Shown in pieces: positions 37,958-46,556 of a stretch of DNA of 64,000 nt; position 1 is the stretch's first letter, and each line of letters opens with the position of its first letter. Below the pieces are notes generated by a model. It did no database searches. It was not told the DNA's origin and was given only the letters and a program-made list of their open reading frames with translations. A program made the position numbers and the translations under genes. Origin of the DNA: Gelria sp. Kuro-4 (GTDB taxonomy: Bacteria > Bacillota > DTU030 > DUMP01). The stretch is taken from the NCBI RefSeq assembly GCF_019668485.1, contig NZ_AP024619.1:681001-745000 (forward strand), written 5' to 3'.

Positions 37958-38165
37958 ATGAACATGGCACGGAAATTTACCCGGCCTCCCGGCGCCCGCT
38001 TCGCCGTCCAAAACAACCGGCTCGAGCACATCGTGGCACGGGAGCATATTCCAAGCGGGTCATCGCCGCTCCATCCACCAAGGTGGACGCCGCCGCCAAG
38101 GTACCGGAACATCAAACAGCCTGCTGAAGACAGTCGAAGACGCCTTGAGCAAAGCGAAGAAATAG
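37958..38165 (+). pseudogene. Probable frameshifted small gene
   Basis: A good site (CGGGAGG) precedes ATG 37958/37964 and an opening ARKFTRPPGARFAVQNNRLE. A stop codon (38163-38165) in a different frame directly abuts a strong terminator and is preceded by the convincing tail NSLLKTVEDALSKAKK. The middle reads best in the third frame (SKRVIAAPSTKVDAAAKV). Two frame changes would be needed to join them. A -10-like TATACT lies at 37885-37890. I read this as a small gene broken by indels, or sequence error; no family is recognisable. Confidence 0.4.
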
Positions 38166-38201
38166 CCCGGCCCTGCCACCCGGCTGCGCCGGGCTGTTTT
38201 T
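38164..38201 (+). terminator. Strong terminator after the broken small gene
   Basis: Arms agcccggc (38164-38171) and gccgggct (38188-38195), then GTTTTTT. Confidence 0.8.
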
Positions 38202-38267
38202 TCCTCGCATGGCCGGGCAGGACAAGGGGCATACTGAGCTTGCACTCTTACGAAGGGAGCGAGTCCT

Positions 38268-38969
38268 GTGGACACGAAACCCTTGAGCGATGCCTTGAAT
38301 CAGGTGCAGCAAAAACTCTCCGCCGCCGACCAGGCCTACCAGACGGCCGAAGGGAAGCTGCGCGGCTTTCTCCAGCAGGCGGAAAACCGTGTGAAAGACG
38401 CGCAAAAGAAGCTGCAGGAGATCAACCAAAAGCAGCAGGAATTCCAAACCAAGCTGGACCAGACCCTACAGACATTGGAGCAAGAGGTTACTAAGAACAA
38501 CGGCGTCATCGCTTCTTTATCCCCCGGTAACTCCCTCTCGAAAAAGGAGCAGGTGGCTCAAAAACGCATTGCCCTGCTGCGGGGATTAAAGCAGGTGGAA
38601 CAGGCCATCCAGCAGGCCGACCAGGAGCTGAATAATGTTCTCGGTGAACTGCAGCAGGGGGCGCAGCAGGCCCAGCAGGATGTCCAGCCGGTACATTCCG
38701 GGATTCACGACATCACCACCAGCCTCAACGCCCTGGGCGGACAAATTGAAAACCTGGCGGCCCAGGCCGCCGCCACACCCGCCCAGCCGGCTGCTGCAGC
38801 GGCGCCGGCTCCCCCGCCGCCCACCTCCCTCGACGCCCAGGTGCTCCAGAGCCTGGACCAAGCGCAGGTGGCCCTCATTCACCTTGAGCAGGGGCTGCAA
38901 CGAGGGCGCTGGCTGGGGCGGCTTTGCAGCAATATCGAGGACTTCGGCCGGCGGCACGGGCTCTCCTAG
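38268..38969 (+). CDS. Glutamine-rich coiled-coil protein, unknown function
   Basis: A 233-residue protein with no signal peptide or membrane helix. Residues 1-155 have heptad-like patterns rich in Gln, Leu, Lys and Glu (NQVQQKLSAADQAYQTAEGK, LKQVEQAIQQADQELNNVLG). A Pro/Ala linker follows (about 168-190), then a short helical end (LDQAQVALIHLEQGLQRG). The GTG start has GAAGGGAG upstream. I recognise no family. It is followed after 128 bp by an even more Gln-rich gene, and the two may be functionally paired. Confidence 0.72.
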   Translation: MDTKPLSDALNQVQQKLSAADQAYQTAEGKLRGFLQQAENRVKDAQKKLQEINQKQQEFQTKLDQTLQTLEQEVTKNNGVIASLSPGNSLSKKEQVAQKRIALLRGLKQVEQAIQQADQELNNVLGELQQGAQQAQQDVQPVHSGIHDITTSLNALGGQIENLAAQAAATPAQPAAAAAPAPPPPTSLDAQVLQSLDQAQVALIHLEQGLQRGRWLGRLCSNIEDFGRRHGLS

Positions 38970-39097
38970 CCGGGCTGGAGGCAGCCGGGGTGCACTGGGC
39001 CCGCACCACGGCTGCCGTCCCCGGAAAGAGGAAACATAAAACTGCCGTGAACCGGGCAACTTAGTGCTGTACGACAAATTCTAAAGGAGGTTCAATC

Positions 39098-39634
39098 ATG
39101 GCCGTCTACTCGGACTGGGAAGAAAAGAAGATCGAGAGCGAGGTGGCCGACGAGGTGGGCCATCACCTGAACAATCTCCAGGCTGCCCGACAGGCGCAGC
39201 AGCAGGCACAGCAACAGGCGCAGCAACAGGCACAGCAGCAGGCACAACAGCAGGCCGCACAGCGCCTGCAGCAGCTGGCACAGGCGGCGGTAACGGCCAG
39301 CGGCCCGCAGGCGCAGGCCCAGTTCCAGCAGCTCTTTACCCAACTGAAACAGCAGGCGCAGCAACAGGCTTCCCAAACCGACCAGCAGGTGCAACAGGCC
39401 CTGCAGCAGGCCATGCAGGCGCTCAACTCGGCCCAACAAGCCATTCAGTCCAACCAGGTGTTCGCCCAAATGACCCAAATGCTCGACCAGTCGGCTGCCC
39501 AGCTGCAGCAGCTCCAGCAGCAGACCGCTACCGGGCAGCAGTACGCCCAGGCGGTGCAAACCCTGGGCAACCAGGCCGCCCAGGCCGGCGCCGCCGCCCA
39601 GAGCGCCTTCACCGCTGGGGTAACACAACAGTAG
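39098..39634 (+). CDS. Extremely glutamine-rich protein with AQQQ repeats
   Basis: 178 residues of which about a third are Gln. The first 30 residues (VYSDWEEKKIESEVADEVGH) look like a folded or targeting segment; then come five exact AQQQ units and a long Gln/Ala helix-forming tail. AAAGGAGG precedes the ATG and a perfect terminator follows, so it is a real transcription unit. No signal peptide. Function unknown; possible roles as an assembly scaffold or spore/coat component are speculation. Confidence 0.75.
   Translation: MAVYSDWEEKKIESEVADEVGHHLNNLQAARQAQQQAQQQAQQQAQQQAQQQAAQRLQQLAQAAVTASGPQAQAQFQQLFTQLKQQAQQQASQTDQQVQQALQQAMQALNSAQQAIQSNQVFAQMTQMLDQSAAQLQQLQQQTATGQQYAQAVQTLGNQAAQAGAAAQSAFTAGVTQQ
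39194..39253 (+). repeat. Five 12-bp units encoding AQQQ
   Basis: Five tandem 12-bp units, each encoding Ala-Gln-Gln-Gln with mixed CAG/CAA and GCG/GCA codons. The synonymous variation suggests selection on the protein rather than recent slippage. Confidence 0.85.
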
Positions 39635-39655
39635 GAAGCCGAAACAACCATCTGC

Positions 39656-39680
39656 GGAGGGGAATAACCCCTCCTTTTTT
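39656..39680 (+). terminator. Terminator after the AQQQ protein gene
   Basis: Arms ggagggg and cccctcc, loop aataa, then TTTTTT. Confidence 0.88.
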
Positions 39681-40008
39681 ATGACCAAGAAGGAACTTAT
39701 ACCGTTCGTGGCGAAGCTGACTTACCATAACTCGCCCCGCTCCTACCGCCCACCCGGCATCGCGCCAAGGAACGCTTTACCGCACCCGGGCTCGTGCCTG
39801 CCGCAGCGGCCGCTCCCACTGGGCATACTTCGTTTCCTTGCGGGGGCGCGCTTCATGCGCCCGCGCCTGCGTCCTGCAGCAGCCCCCATCGTCGTTTGGA
39901 CTCTGCTTTTCATGTCGGGCCGCCCGCGTGCGGCGAGGTGCCTGCATTCATTCTCACGTCTGCGAAAAACGACGAGAAGTTGATACCTGACCCCGGAGGA
40001 GGATGTTT
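39681..40008. other. 328-bp stretch without a gene
   Basis: Short open frames here have no ribosome binding site or protein-like composition. The right end (about 39948-39994) holds a REP-like half element, and the ribosome binding site of the DUF362 gene (GGAGGAGG) starts at its edge. Confidence 0.6.
39948..39994. repeat. REP/MITE-like element, right half
   Basis: Ends in aagttgatacctgacccc (39977-39994). The preceding ttctcacgtctgcgaaaaac resembles the interior of the copy at 58948. It abuts the ribosome binding site of the DUF362 gene. Confidence 0.7.
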
Positions 40009-41112
40009 ATGGCAGCAGAAGTGTTTTTCACTGACATGCGCACGCGTGCGGAACATAACCTGCTCGACAAGGTGGACCGGCTTTTTACCGCGTCCGGCTT
40101 TGCCTCGCTGATTGCGCCGGGCGATTTTGTCGCCCTCAAGGTGCACGTGGGCGAGGCGGGGAACACCACCTACGTGCGGCCGCAGTTTGTGCGCCGCGTG
40201 GTGGACAAGGTTAAGGCGGCCGGCGGCAAACCCTTCCTTACCGACTGCAACACCCTCTACCGCGGCAGCCGCGCCAACGCCGTGGATCACCTGCAGACGG
40301 CGGTGGAGAACGGTTTCGGTTGGGCACAGGTGGGCGCCCCGGTCATCATCGCCGACGGGCTGACCGGACACGACTACGTAGAGGTGGAGGTGGGCCAGAA
40401 ACACTTCCCCAAGGTGAAAATCGGCAGCGCCGCCTACCACGCCGACGCGCTCATCGCCATCTCCCACTTCAAGGGTCACGAAGCGGTGGGCTTCGGCGGG
40501 GCGCTCAAGAACATCGGTATGGGGCTCGGTTCCCGCGCCGCCAAGCAGATGATGCACTCCGACCTTAAGCCCCAGGTGATCACCGACAAGTGTACCGCCT
40601 GCGGCCGCTGTACCCGCTGGTGCCCGCAGCAGGCCATCACCCTGGTGGAGCGGCACAGCGCCATCAACGAGGCGGTCTGCATCGGCTGCGGCGAGTGCAC
40701 CATCACCTGCCCCGTAGGCGCCATCCGCGTCAACTGGAAGACCAGCCCCGAGGCCATCCAGGAGAAAATCGTCGAGCACGCCTACGGCGTCCTCAAAGAT
40801 AAGGCCGGCAAGGCAGGCTTCATCACCTTCATCATGGACGTCACCCCCGAGTGCGACTGCGCCTCCTGGAGCGATGCGTCCCTCGTACCCAACATCGGTA
40901 TCCTGGCCTCCCGCGACCCGGTGGCCATCGACCAGGCCGCCGCCGATCTCGTCCTCGCAGCCCCCGGCCTTGCCGGCACCCGCCTGGGGGAGAAAAATGC
41001 CGCGCCCGACAAGTTCCGCACCGTTTATCCCCACATCGATTGGAGCGTCCAGCTTGCCTACGCCGAAAAAATCGGCCTCGGCACCCGCTCCTACCACCTC
41101 ACCCGCCTCTAA
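40009..41112 (+). CDS. DUF362 protein with two [4Fe-4S] ferredoxin motifs
   Basis: A 367-residue protein: an N-terminal DUF362 domain (about 1-185, with GDFVALKVHVGEAGNTTYVR and ALIAISHFKGHEAVGFGGAL), a two-cluster ferredoxin insert (CTACGRCTRWCP and CIGCGECTITCP) and the rest of DUF362 (FITFIMDVTPECDCASW, ASRDPVAIDQAAADLV). It is probably a cytoplasmic iron-sulfur electron-transfer protein of unknown partner. ATG 40009 is preferred to ATG 40003 for spacing to GGAGGAGG. Confidence 0.88.
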   Translation: MAAEVFFTDMRTRAEHNLLDKVDRLFTASGFASLIAPGDFVALKVHVGEAGNTTYVRPQFVRRVVDKVKAAGGKPFLTDCNTLYRGSRANAVDHLQTAVENGFGWAQVGAPVIIADGLTGHDYVEVEVGQKHFPKVKIGSAAYHADALIAISHFKGHEAVGFGGALKNIGMGLGSRAAKQMMHSDLKPQVITDKCTACGRCTRWCPQQAITLVERHSAINEAVCIGCGECTITCPVGAIRVNWKTSPEAIQEKIVEHAYGVLKDKAGKAGFITFIMDVTPECDCASWSDASLVPNIGILASRDPVAIDQAAADLVLAAPGLAGTRLGEKNAAPDKFRTVYPHIDWSVQLAYAEKIGLGTRSYHLTRL

Positions 41113-41113
41113 T

Positions 41114-41187
41114 CGGGGTCAGGTATCAACTTTCCACTGTTTTTATCAACCATGAGAAAAACAACGATAAGTTGATACCTGACCCCG
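41114..41187. repeat. REP/MITE-like element, complete palindromic copy
   Basis: ggggtcaggtatcaactt (41115-41132) and its exact reverse complement (41169-41186) flank a 36-nt interior. It sits exactly between the convergent stops of the DUF362 gene and gerAC, and may act as a two-way terminator. Confidence 0.85.
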
Positions 41188-41190
41188 GGG

Positions 41191-42348
41191 TTAGTTGGCG
41201 GCCATGCCCAGGCGGCGCACCTCGGCTTCTACCCGGATGTTGATGGGAACATCCGGGAATTCTTTTTCCCAGTCGATTTGCCGCCAAACCTTCGGGTAGC
41301 GGGCTTGGATGATGGCGCCGAAGCCGTACGCGTCTGTGCGGAAGTCCTTCTGGAAGTGCCTAAGCACCGTGCGGCAGTCGGCCTGCAGTTTGGCGGCGAC
41401 CGCGGCCTCCACCTCACGCAGGTAGGCCTCGTCCGCCAGGCTGGTCGCTCCGTTTTTTTCCATGATGTTTCCTTCTACCCGCACGCGCACGCTGAGAGAA
41501 ACCTCATTCCCTCGCACGGAAGGCTTTACCAGTCGCTGCGCCCCTGTGATGGTGTACACCAGCGTTCCGTTTCCACGTGGAGCGGGAATTCGTTCCGGCC
41601 CCAGCCCGCGCCCCATGGCCGCCAGCAGGAAGTGGCGTGTTTCCGGTGTGTTAAGCTTGCCCACCATCTTATCACCCTTGAATACAGCCAATCCAGACAG
41701 GCGGACCGTGTCTTTCTCCGCTTTGAGAAGCGCCGCCACCGGTGCTTCCCCGGGCGCCGACGCCTTGGTCATGAACTCCCCCAGGCGGAGGGGGGTGATC
41801 ATCTTTAAATAGTCTTGCATTTCCAAGGTGCGGGCCAGGTAAAGGGAGGGAACGGCCTCCAGTTTCGGCAAGGTGTTGAGGATTTTGCCGGCTCCTTCCT
41901 CTCCTATTATGATCCAGGCCTTGCGCCGGACGTCCGCACTCCTGAGCATGGTGTCCAGCACTTCCTTGATGCCTTGGCGGGCCAGATCTTCGCCGATCAC
42001 CACGGCCTGCAGGTGACCGAAAAAGAGGGGGTTATTGACCTTTTCCTGCATCGCCTGCCGGGCTTCCCAGAGGCTTTTGGCGGTGGCTGTCTCCACCAGC
42101 ACCGGTTTCTGGCCGCCACCGCCGCCACCGCCTCTCCCTCCCGCCTCGCCGCCGCCTCCGGCCGCCGCCCGGGGAACAACAATGTGGTAAAACGCGCGGA
42201 AACCGCCTTCCGGGTTGCTGTCCACACCTTCGGCCAGGATGAAGGCGCGCTTTTCCAGGTCCCGGGAGCTGCCCCAGCCCCGGGCGCTGAGGAAGACAAT
42301 GAGGGCAAGGGCGATTACCGTCTTAACTTTTTGCTTGGTCGGCGTCAT
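41191..42348 (-). CDS. gerAC: Spore germination protein GerAC-like, without lipobox Cys
   Basis: A 385-residue C subunit of a nutrient germinant receptor. ATG 42348 is placed by AAAGGAGG. GerAC domain landmarks: LEKRAFILAEGVD, NNPLFFGHLQAVVIGEDLAR, RRKAWIIIGEEGAGKIL and the C-terminal FQKDFRTDAYGFGAIIQ. Two oddities: where GerAC proteins have a lipobox ending in Cys-Trp, this one reads LSARGWGSSRD, so the lipidation Cys is missing; and a Gly-rich insert (GGGGEAGGRGGGGGGGQ) interrupts the first domain. Its start overlaps the end of the gerAB gene. Confidence 0.88.
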   Translation of the reverse strand: MTPTKQKVKTVIALALIVFLSARGWGSSRDLEKRAFILAEGVDSNPEGGFRAFYHIVVPRAAAGGGGEAGGRGGGGGGGQKPVLVETATAKSLWEARQAMQEKVNNPLFFGHLQAVVIGEDLARQGIKEVLDTMLRSADVRRKAWIIIGEEGAGKILNTLPKLEAVPSLYLARTLEMQDYLKMITPLRLGEFMTKASAPGEAPVAALLKAEKDTVRLSGLAVFKGDKMVGKLNTPETRHFLLAAMGRGLGPERIPAPRGNGTLVYTITGAQRLVKPSVRGNEVSLSVRVRVEGNIMEKNGATSLADEAYLREVEAAVAAKLQADCRTVLRHFQKDFRTDAYGFGAIIQARYPKVWRQIDWEKEFPDVPINIRVEAEVRRLGMAAN

Positions 42349-43438
42349 CAGGGCGGTCCTCCTTTCCGCGGAGCACGGCCATGAGCAGTATGAGCAGCGG
42401 GGCCACCAGGATAACACTCCACCACACCATACCCGCGAGAGAAATCAGCCTGTTCAGCGCGATGATGTTGGGCGGCTGGATGGCCAGGAAGTAAAGGGGG
42501 ATCACCAAAAGGTAGGGCCACCCCTCGCGCGACTTGATGTTGAAGAGGCTGCCCAGCGTTAGAACTGCGCCAAAGAAGTTGGCGCCGATGGTGGTGAAGA
42601 CGGTGATCACGTATACGGCCAGAAAAGGTGCCTCCAGGCGCTCAAAGGCCCCGATGAACCCCACCAACCGCACCAGCTCCAGGGTAGGCCACTGGCTCTT
42701 CACGAGTTCCGTCACCCCAAAGGCGCCGGTGGCAGCCAGCACGGTCAGGGTGAAAAGGGCTATCACCAGGAGCATGGCGTTCCGGTGCGCCGGGATGGCC
42801 GCCTCAGGTTGGGCATAGAAGGGCATGAAGAGCGCGATGAGTTCAAAGCCGGCATACCCCGGAGTCGCCGCGAAGACACCGGCGCCGACTTGTCTCAGGC
42901 CGTAACCGAACGGCGGTAACATCCGCCAAATGTTCACCCGCGAGGCGGAGAGGGCGAGGAGGATGGCGAAGGTGCCCACAATAATGGGGAGAAAGAGCTC
43001 GTTTACCCGGGCGAAGGTTTTTATATCCTGGGTGGCCAGGTGGGCGGCGAGAAGGAGCATCACGATGACGCCTGTCTCCAGCGGTATCCGCGGAAGAACG
43101 GAGGTCACCACGATCTCGGCAAACAGGCGGCTGGTCAGGGCCACTACCAGGAGCCAGCCGGCGATGAAGGTGAGGGCCACCAGGGCGCCGAAGAAAACGC
43201 CCAGGGTTTTGACGGCATACTCCGGCAGTGTGCTCCGGGAGAAGCGCCGCCCCAGCACGGTGTAAAGATAAAGCACCAGCAGGCTTAAGAAGCCGGCGCC
43301 CATCACGGCCAGCGGGCCTCCTGTACCGGCAGCCCGGGCGACGTCCCGCGGCAGGGTGAGGAGGACGACGCCGACGATGGCGTTGGCGACGATGGCGGTG
43401 GCCTGGTAGGCGGTTACCTGCTTATTCTTTTTGTTCAT
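42323..43438 (-). CDS. gerAB: Spore germination protein GerAB-like transporter
   Basis: A 371-residue integral membrane protein of the APC-like germinant receptor B subunit family with about ten helices (ITAYQ-type start: KQVTAYQATAIVANAIVGVV; NVWRMLPPFG-type loop: NIWRMLPPFGYGLRQVG). It is the likely germinant-binding subunit. ATG 43438 is used; it overlaps gerAA by 17 bp and gerAC by 26 bp, so translation of the three is probably coupled. Confidence 0.92.
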   Translation of the reverse strand: MNKKNKQVTAYQATAIVANAIVGVVLLTLPRDVARAAGTGGPLAVMGAGFLSLLVLYLYTVLGRRFSRSTLPEYAVKTLGVFFGALVALTFIAGWLLVVALTSRLFAEIVVTSVLPRIPLETGVIVMLLLAAHLATQDIKTFARVNELFLPIIVGTFAILLALSASRVNIWRMLPPFGYGLRQVGAGVFAATPGYAGFELIALFMPFYAQPEAAIPAHRNAMLLVIALFTLTVLAATGAFGVTELVKSQWPTLELVRLVGFIGAFERLEAPFLAVYVITVFTTIGANFFGAVLTLGSLFNIKSREGWPYLLVIPLYFLAIQPPNIIALNRLISLAGMVWWSVILVAPLLILLMAVLRGKEDRPDDADQAKS

Positions 43439-45035
43439 CGCCGGTGTCCTCCTTGCCCACGTCATCCGGCAGGCGTTCTACGTCCTGCGGCTTAAGGAAG
43501 GTGGGCCGCTCTTTCAAGTAAGGCCAGGTGCGCCGCACCACCGCATCGCCCTGTGATTCGACGTGGTAGGGGGCGTAGGGGGCCAGGTAGGGCACCCCCA
43601 GGGATTCCAGCGAGGCTACGTGGATGGTGAGGAGAATCAGCCCTGTGGCGATGCCGATGAGGCCGAAGGTGGCGGCCAGGAACATAAAGGGAAAGCGCAA
43701 GAGGCGCAGCGCAATAGCCGAGCTGTAACTGGGTGTGGCAAAGGAGCCGATGGCGGTGATGGCCACCACAATCACGGTAAGGGGGCTGACGATTCCCGCC
43801 CGCACCGAGGCCTCGCCCAGAATAATGCCGCCCACGATACCCACGGTAGGTCCGATGGGTCCCGGCAGGCGCACGCTGGCCTCGCGGACAACCTCGACGG
43901 CGATTTCCATGAGCAGCACTTCCACGAGCAGGGAAAACGGAACCCCCGTGCGCGCCGCCGCCAGGGCGAGGGCCAGCGAGGTGGGCAGCATCTCGGGGTG
44001 AAAGGAGGCCAGGGCGATGTACGCGGAGGGTAGAAGCAGAGCCGACGCCATGGAAATCAGGCGGATGAAACGGATGAAGATCGCGATGTGCGCACGCTCG
44101 TAAAAATCGTCCGGGGACTGGAAGAACTGCGCCCACACCGCCGGCGCCAACAGTACAAAGGGAGTGCCGTCGACGATGACGGCGATGCGTCCCTCCAGGA
44201 TCCCGGCTGCCACCTTATCCGGGCGCTCCGTGCCCTGCATCTGCGGGAACACCGTCATGGAGCGGTCCTGGAGCATCTGCTCGATATAGCCGCTTTCTAA
44301 AATGCCGTCCACGCGGAGCTTTTCGATACGCCCCTTAAGCTCCTTGACCACCTTGACGTTGGCCAGGTCCTTTATGTACACCAGGGCGATGTCGGTGTGC
44401 GTGCGGTCGCCTATGGTGAGCATCTCTACCACCAGGTCCGGGTCCTTGATGCGCCGGCGCAGGAGTGAGGTGTTGGTGCGCAGGTTCTCGGAAAACCCTT
44501 CGCGCGGGCCGCGTACCACGGCCTCGATGGTGGGCTCCTGCACGCCGCGCGTTTCGTACCCGCGCGTGTTGACGGCGAGGCCCTGCGCCGCCCCCTCCAC
44601 CAGTATGAAGGTGTCGCCCGAGAGGAGGGAGTGGATGATCTTCTCCACCTCGGCCATGACCTTAATCTCGCCGATGGTAAGCAGGTGGGTCTGAATCACC
44701 TCGAGCGCATTGCCTTTGCTCAGGCGGTCGAGAAAGCCCTGGATGCGGGCCAGGTGCAGCAGTCCCTGGAGAATGTCCAGGTCTACCACGCGCTTGTCGG
44801 CCATGCCGTCCACGTAGATGAGGGCGAGGTCGATATCGCGTTCGGCCGGGAGGCGGACCCGGCGTATTACCACGTCGGAGCTGTCGTGCAGCAGCGAGCG
44901 CAAGAAGTTTAGGTCCGCGGCCAGGTTCCCGGTGAGCCGGGCCGGCTTTTCCTGCTTGACCTGTTCTTCCTGCCGCCGGTTCTTCAGTTCCGCCGCCGGG
45001 ACTGCCTTCACCGGTTTTTTGAACTCGCCTTCCAC
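43422..45035 (-). CDS. gerAA: Spore germination protein GerAA-like
   Basis: About 537 residues. The soluble N-terminal part (NLAADLNFLRSLLHDSSDVV, FILVEGAAQGLAVNTRGYET, GPREGFSENLRTNTSLLRRR) is followed by the membrane part (FIRLISMASALLLPSAYIAL, RLPGPIGPTVGIVGGIILGE). All are standard GerAA landmarks. GTG 45035 is chosen behind AGGGGTGAGG; GTG 45044 is possible. First gene of the leftward germination operon. Confidence 0.93.
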   Translation of the reverse strand: MEGEFKKPVKAVPAAELKNRRQEEQVKQEKPARLTGNLAADLNFLRSLLHDSSDVVIRRVRLPAERDIDLALIYVDGMADKRVVDLDILQGLLHLARIQGFLDRLSKGNALEVIQTHLLTIGEIKVMAEVEKIIHSLLSGDTFILVEGAAQGLAVNTRGYETRGVQEPTIEAVVRGPREGFSENLRTNTSLLRRRIKDPDLVVEMLTIGDRTHTDIALVYIKDLANVKVVKELKGRIEKLRVDGILESGYIEQMLQDRSMTVFPQMQGTERPDKVAAGILEGRIAVIVDGTPFVLLAPAVWAQFFQSPDDFYERAHIAIFIRFIRLISMASALLLPSAYIALASFHPEMLPTSLALALAAARTGVPFSLLVEVLLMEIAVEVVREASVRLPGPIGPTVGIVGGIILGEASVRAGIVSPLTVIVVAITAIGSFATPSYSSAIALRLLRFPFMFLAATFGLIGIATGLILLTIHVASLESLGVPYLAPYAPYHVESQGDAVVRRTWPYLKERPTFLKPQDVERLPDDVGKEDTGDEQKE

Positions 45036-45131
45036 CGCCCTCACCCCTTGGAGAAAAAATACTGAGGACGCATCCGCTTCCCTGTGCCGTCTTAGTCTGG
45101 GCAAAGGGGGAGGGGATCATGCAACTTCCTC

Positions 45132-45161
45132 TGGTCAGGGACGCACCGCCGGGTATATAAT
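45132..45161 (+). promoter_or_regulatory. Possible promoter of the MFS gene
   Basis: TATAAT at 45156-45161 with a weak TGGTCA 18 bp upstream, in the divergent region between gerAA and the MFS gene. Confidence 0.4.
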
Positions 45162-45226
45162 TGGCCTTAGCAGGCCGGCCTGGGCTGGGGCCGCGCCGCC
45201 GAGAGCGATCACAAGGAGGTTACGCC

Positions 45227-46453
45227 GTGCTGCCAGATGCTTCCCCAGGCCGGGCGCCCGAACCATTGCGCTGGCCGGCGGTGCTGTGGAGCACCGGGGC
45301 GCACTTTACCCTGGATTTATACATGAACACCATACCGCCGCTCTTGCCGTACCTGGCCCAGGTACAGGGGCTCTCCCTGGCCGAGACAGGACTGGTGCTG
45401 TCGGCCCAGTCCATCACCGCCTCGTTCCTGCAGCCGCTGGCCGGGCTGGTGCTCGACCGCTGCGGCCGCCCCTGGGTAATGGCGGCCAGCCTGGTCTACA
45501 CCGCGGTATTGGTGAGCCTCATCGGGCTGTTCCCGGCCTACTCGACCCTGCTGGTCCTCTTTACCCTGGCCGGGCTCGGCTCTTCACTCCTTCACCCGCT
45601 GGGGTCGGTCACGGCCACCCGCGCCGCAGGCTCCCAGCCGGGCCTGGCGGTTTCCATCTACTCCACGGGGGGCAACCTGGGCTTTGCCTTGGGGCCTGCC
45701 TTTGCCGTGCCGCTGGTGGCGCACTTCGGCCTCCAGGCCCTGGTGTACCTGTTGCCCATCGGCCTTCTTTACGCCGCCAGCTTCCTCTGGGTGCGGCACG
45801 CGCTGCCCGGGGCGAAGCCGGCTTCCTCGGAGAAGGGGCGGGCGCGGCCCGTGCTGGCCGACCGACCGCCCCGCTGGGGCGCCTTGGCCCTGCTCAACGT
45901 GGTGTCGTGGCTCCGCGCCTGGGCCCAGTTCATCGTCATCGCCTACTTCCCTTATCACTTCATCAACCAGGGCTACCCCGTCACCGTGGCCGGCCCCCTT
46001 ATGAGCACCTTCCTCCTGGCCGGCACCGTCGGCACCTTTGCAGCCGGCTTCCTGGCCGACCACCTGGGCCGGCGCGGCGTGGTCACCGGCTCCCTGCTCC
46101 TTTCCCTGGCCGCGACGTGGATCAGCCTCACGGCGCGCGGAGCCTTTGCCTGGGCGGGCATAGCCGTCCTCGGCGCAGCGCTCCACGCCTTAATGCCGGT
46201 GAGCATCGTCATCGCTCAGGAACTAGCCCCGCGGCAGGCCGGGCTGGCGGCCGGCATGATGATGGGCCTGGCCTTCGGGCTGGGCGGGCTCTGCACCCCG
46301 CTCACGGGCTTCCTGGCCGATACCTACGGCCTGGCTACGGCCCTGGCAAGCTTCTATCCCATCGTCGGCCTGGCGCTGCTGCTCTTCCTGGCGCTGCCGG
46401 CCGAGGGGAGACAGGGGAATTCCCTGCCAAGCGACTTAAAGGCGAGCGGCTGA
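45227..46453 (+). CDS. MFS transporter, fosmidomycin-resistance (Fsr)-like
   Basis: A 408-residue protein with twelve predicted helices. GTG 45227 follows AAGGAGG. Landmarks: FTLDLYMNTIPPLLPYLAQV, QPLAGLVLDRCGRPWVM (the conserved loop 2-3 motif), GLGSSLLHPLGSVTATRAAG and GFLADHLGRRGVVTGSLL. The HP-containing loop after helix 4 is typical of Fsr-type exporters. The substrate is unknown. Confidence 0.86.
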   Translation: MLPDASPGRAPEPLRWPAVLWSTGAHFTLDLYMNTIPPLLPYLAQVQGLSLAETGLVLSAQSITASFLQPLAGLVLDRCGRPWVMAASLVYTAVLVSLIGLFPAYSTLLVLFTLAGLGSSLLHPLGSVTATRAAGSQPGLAVSIYSTGGNLGFALGPAFAVPLVAHFGLQALVYLLPIGLLYAASFLWVRHALPGAKPASSEKGRARPVLADRPPRWGALALLNVVSWLRAWAQFIVIAYFPYHFINQGYPVTVAGPLMSTFLLAGTVGTFAAGFLADHLGRRGVVTGSLLLSLAATWISLTARGAFAWAGIAVLGAALHALMPVSIVIAQELAPRQAGLAAGMMMGLAFGLGGLCTPLTGFLADTYGLATALASFYPIVGLALLLFLALPAEGRQGNSLPSDLKASG

Positions 46454-46556
46454 GAGTCTACCGTGAACCGAAAGCCCGAGGGCAGGGCCTGACCGTCAAG
46501 GCGAGGCGGCCGCCGGAGCGCCAGGTGCGAATCGGCCCGGTGGCTGGTTCGACGGC

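Noticed and set aside
39194-39253. CAG-rich tract as a slippage-prone microsatellite switch
   Set aside because: Units are 12 bp with mixed codons, so length changes would keep frame and recent slippage is not indicated.
39948-41187. Repeated palindromes as a possible CRISPR array
   Set aside because: Copies are far apart, lie at gene borders, and show no regular spacers or cas genes.
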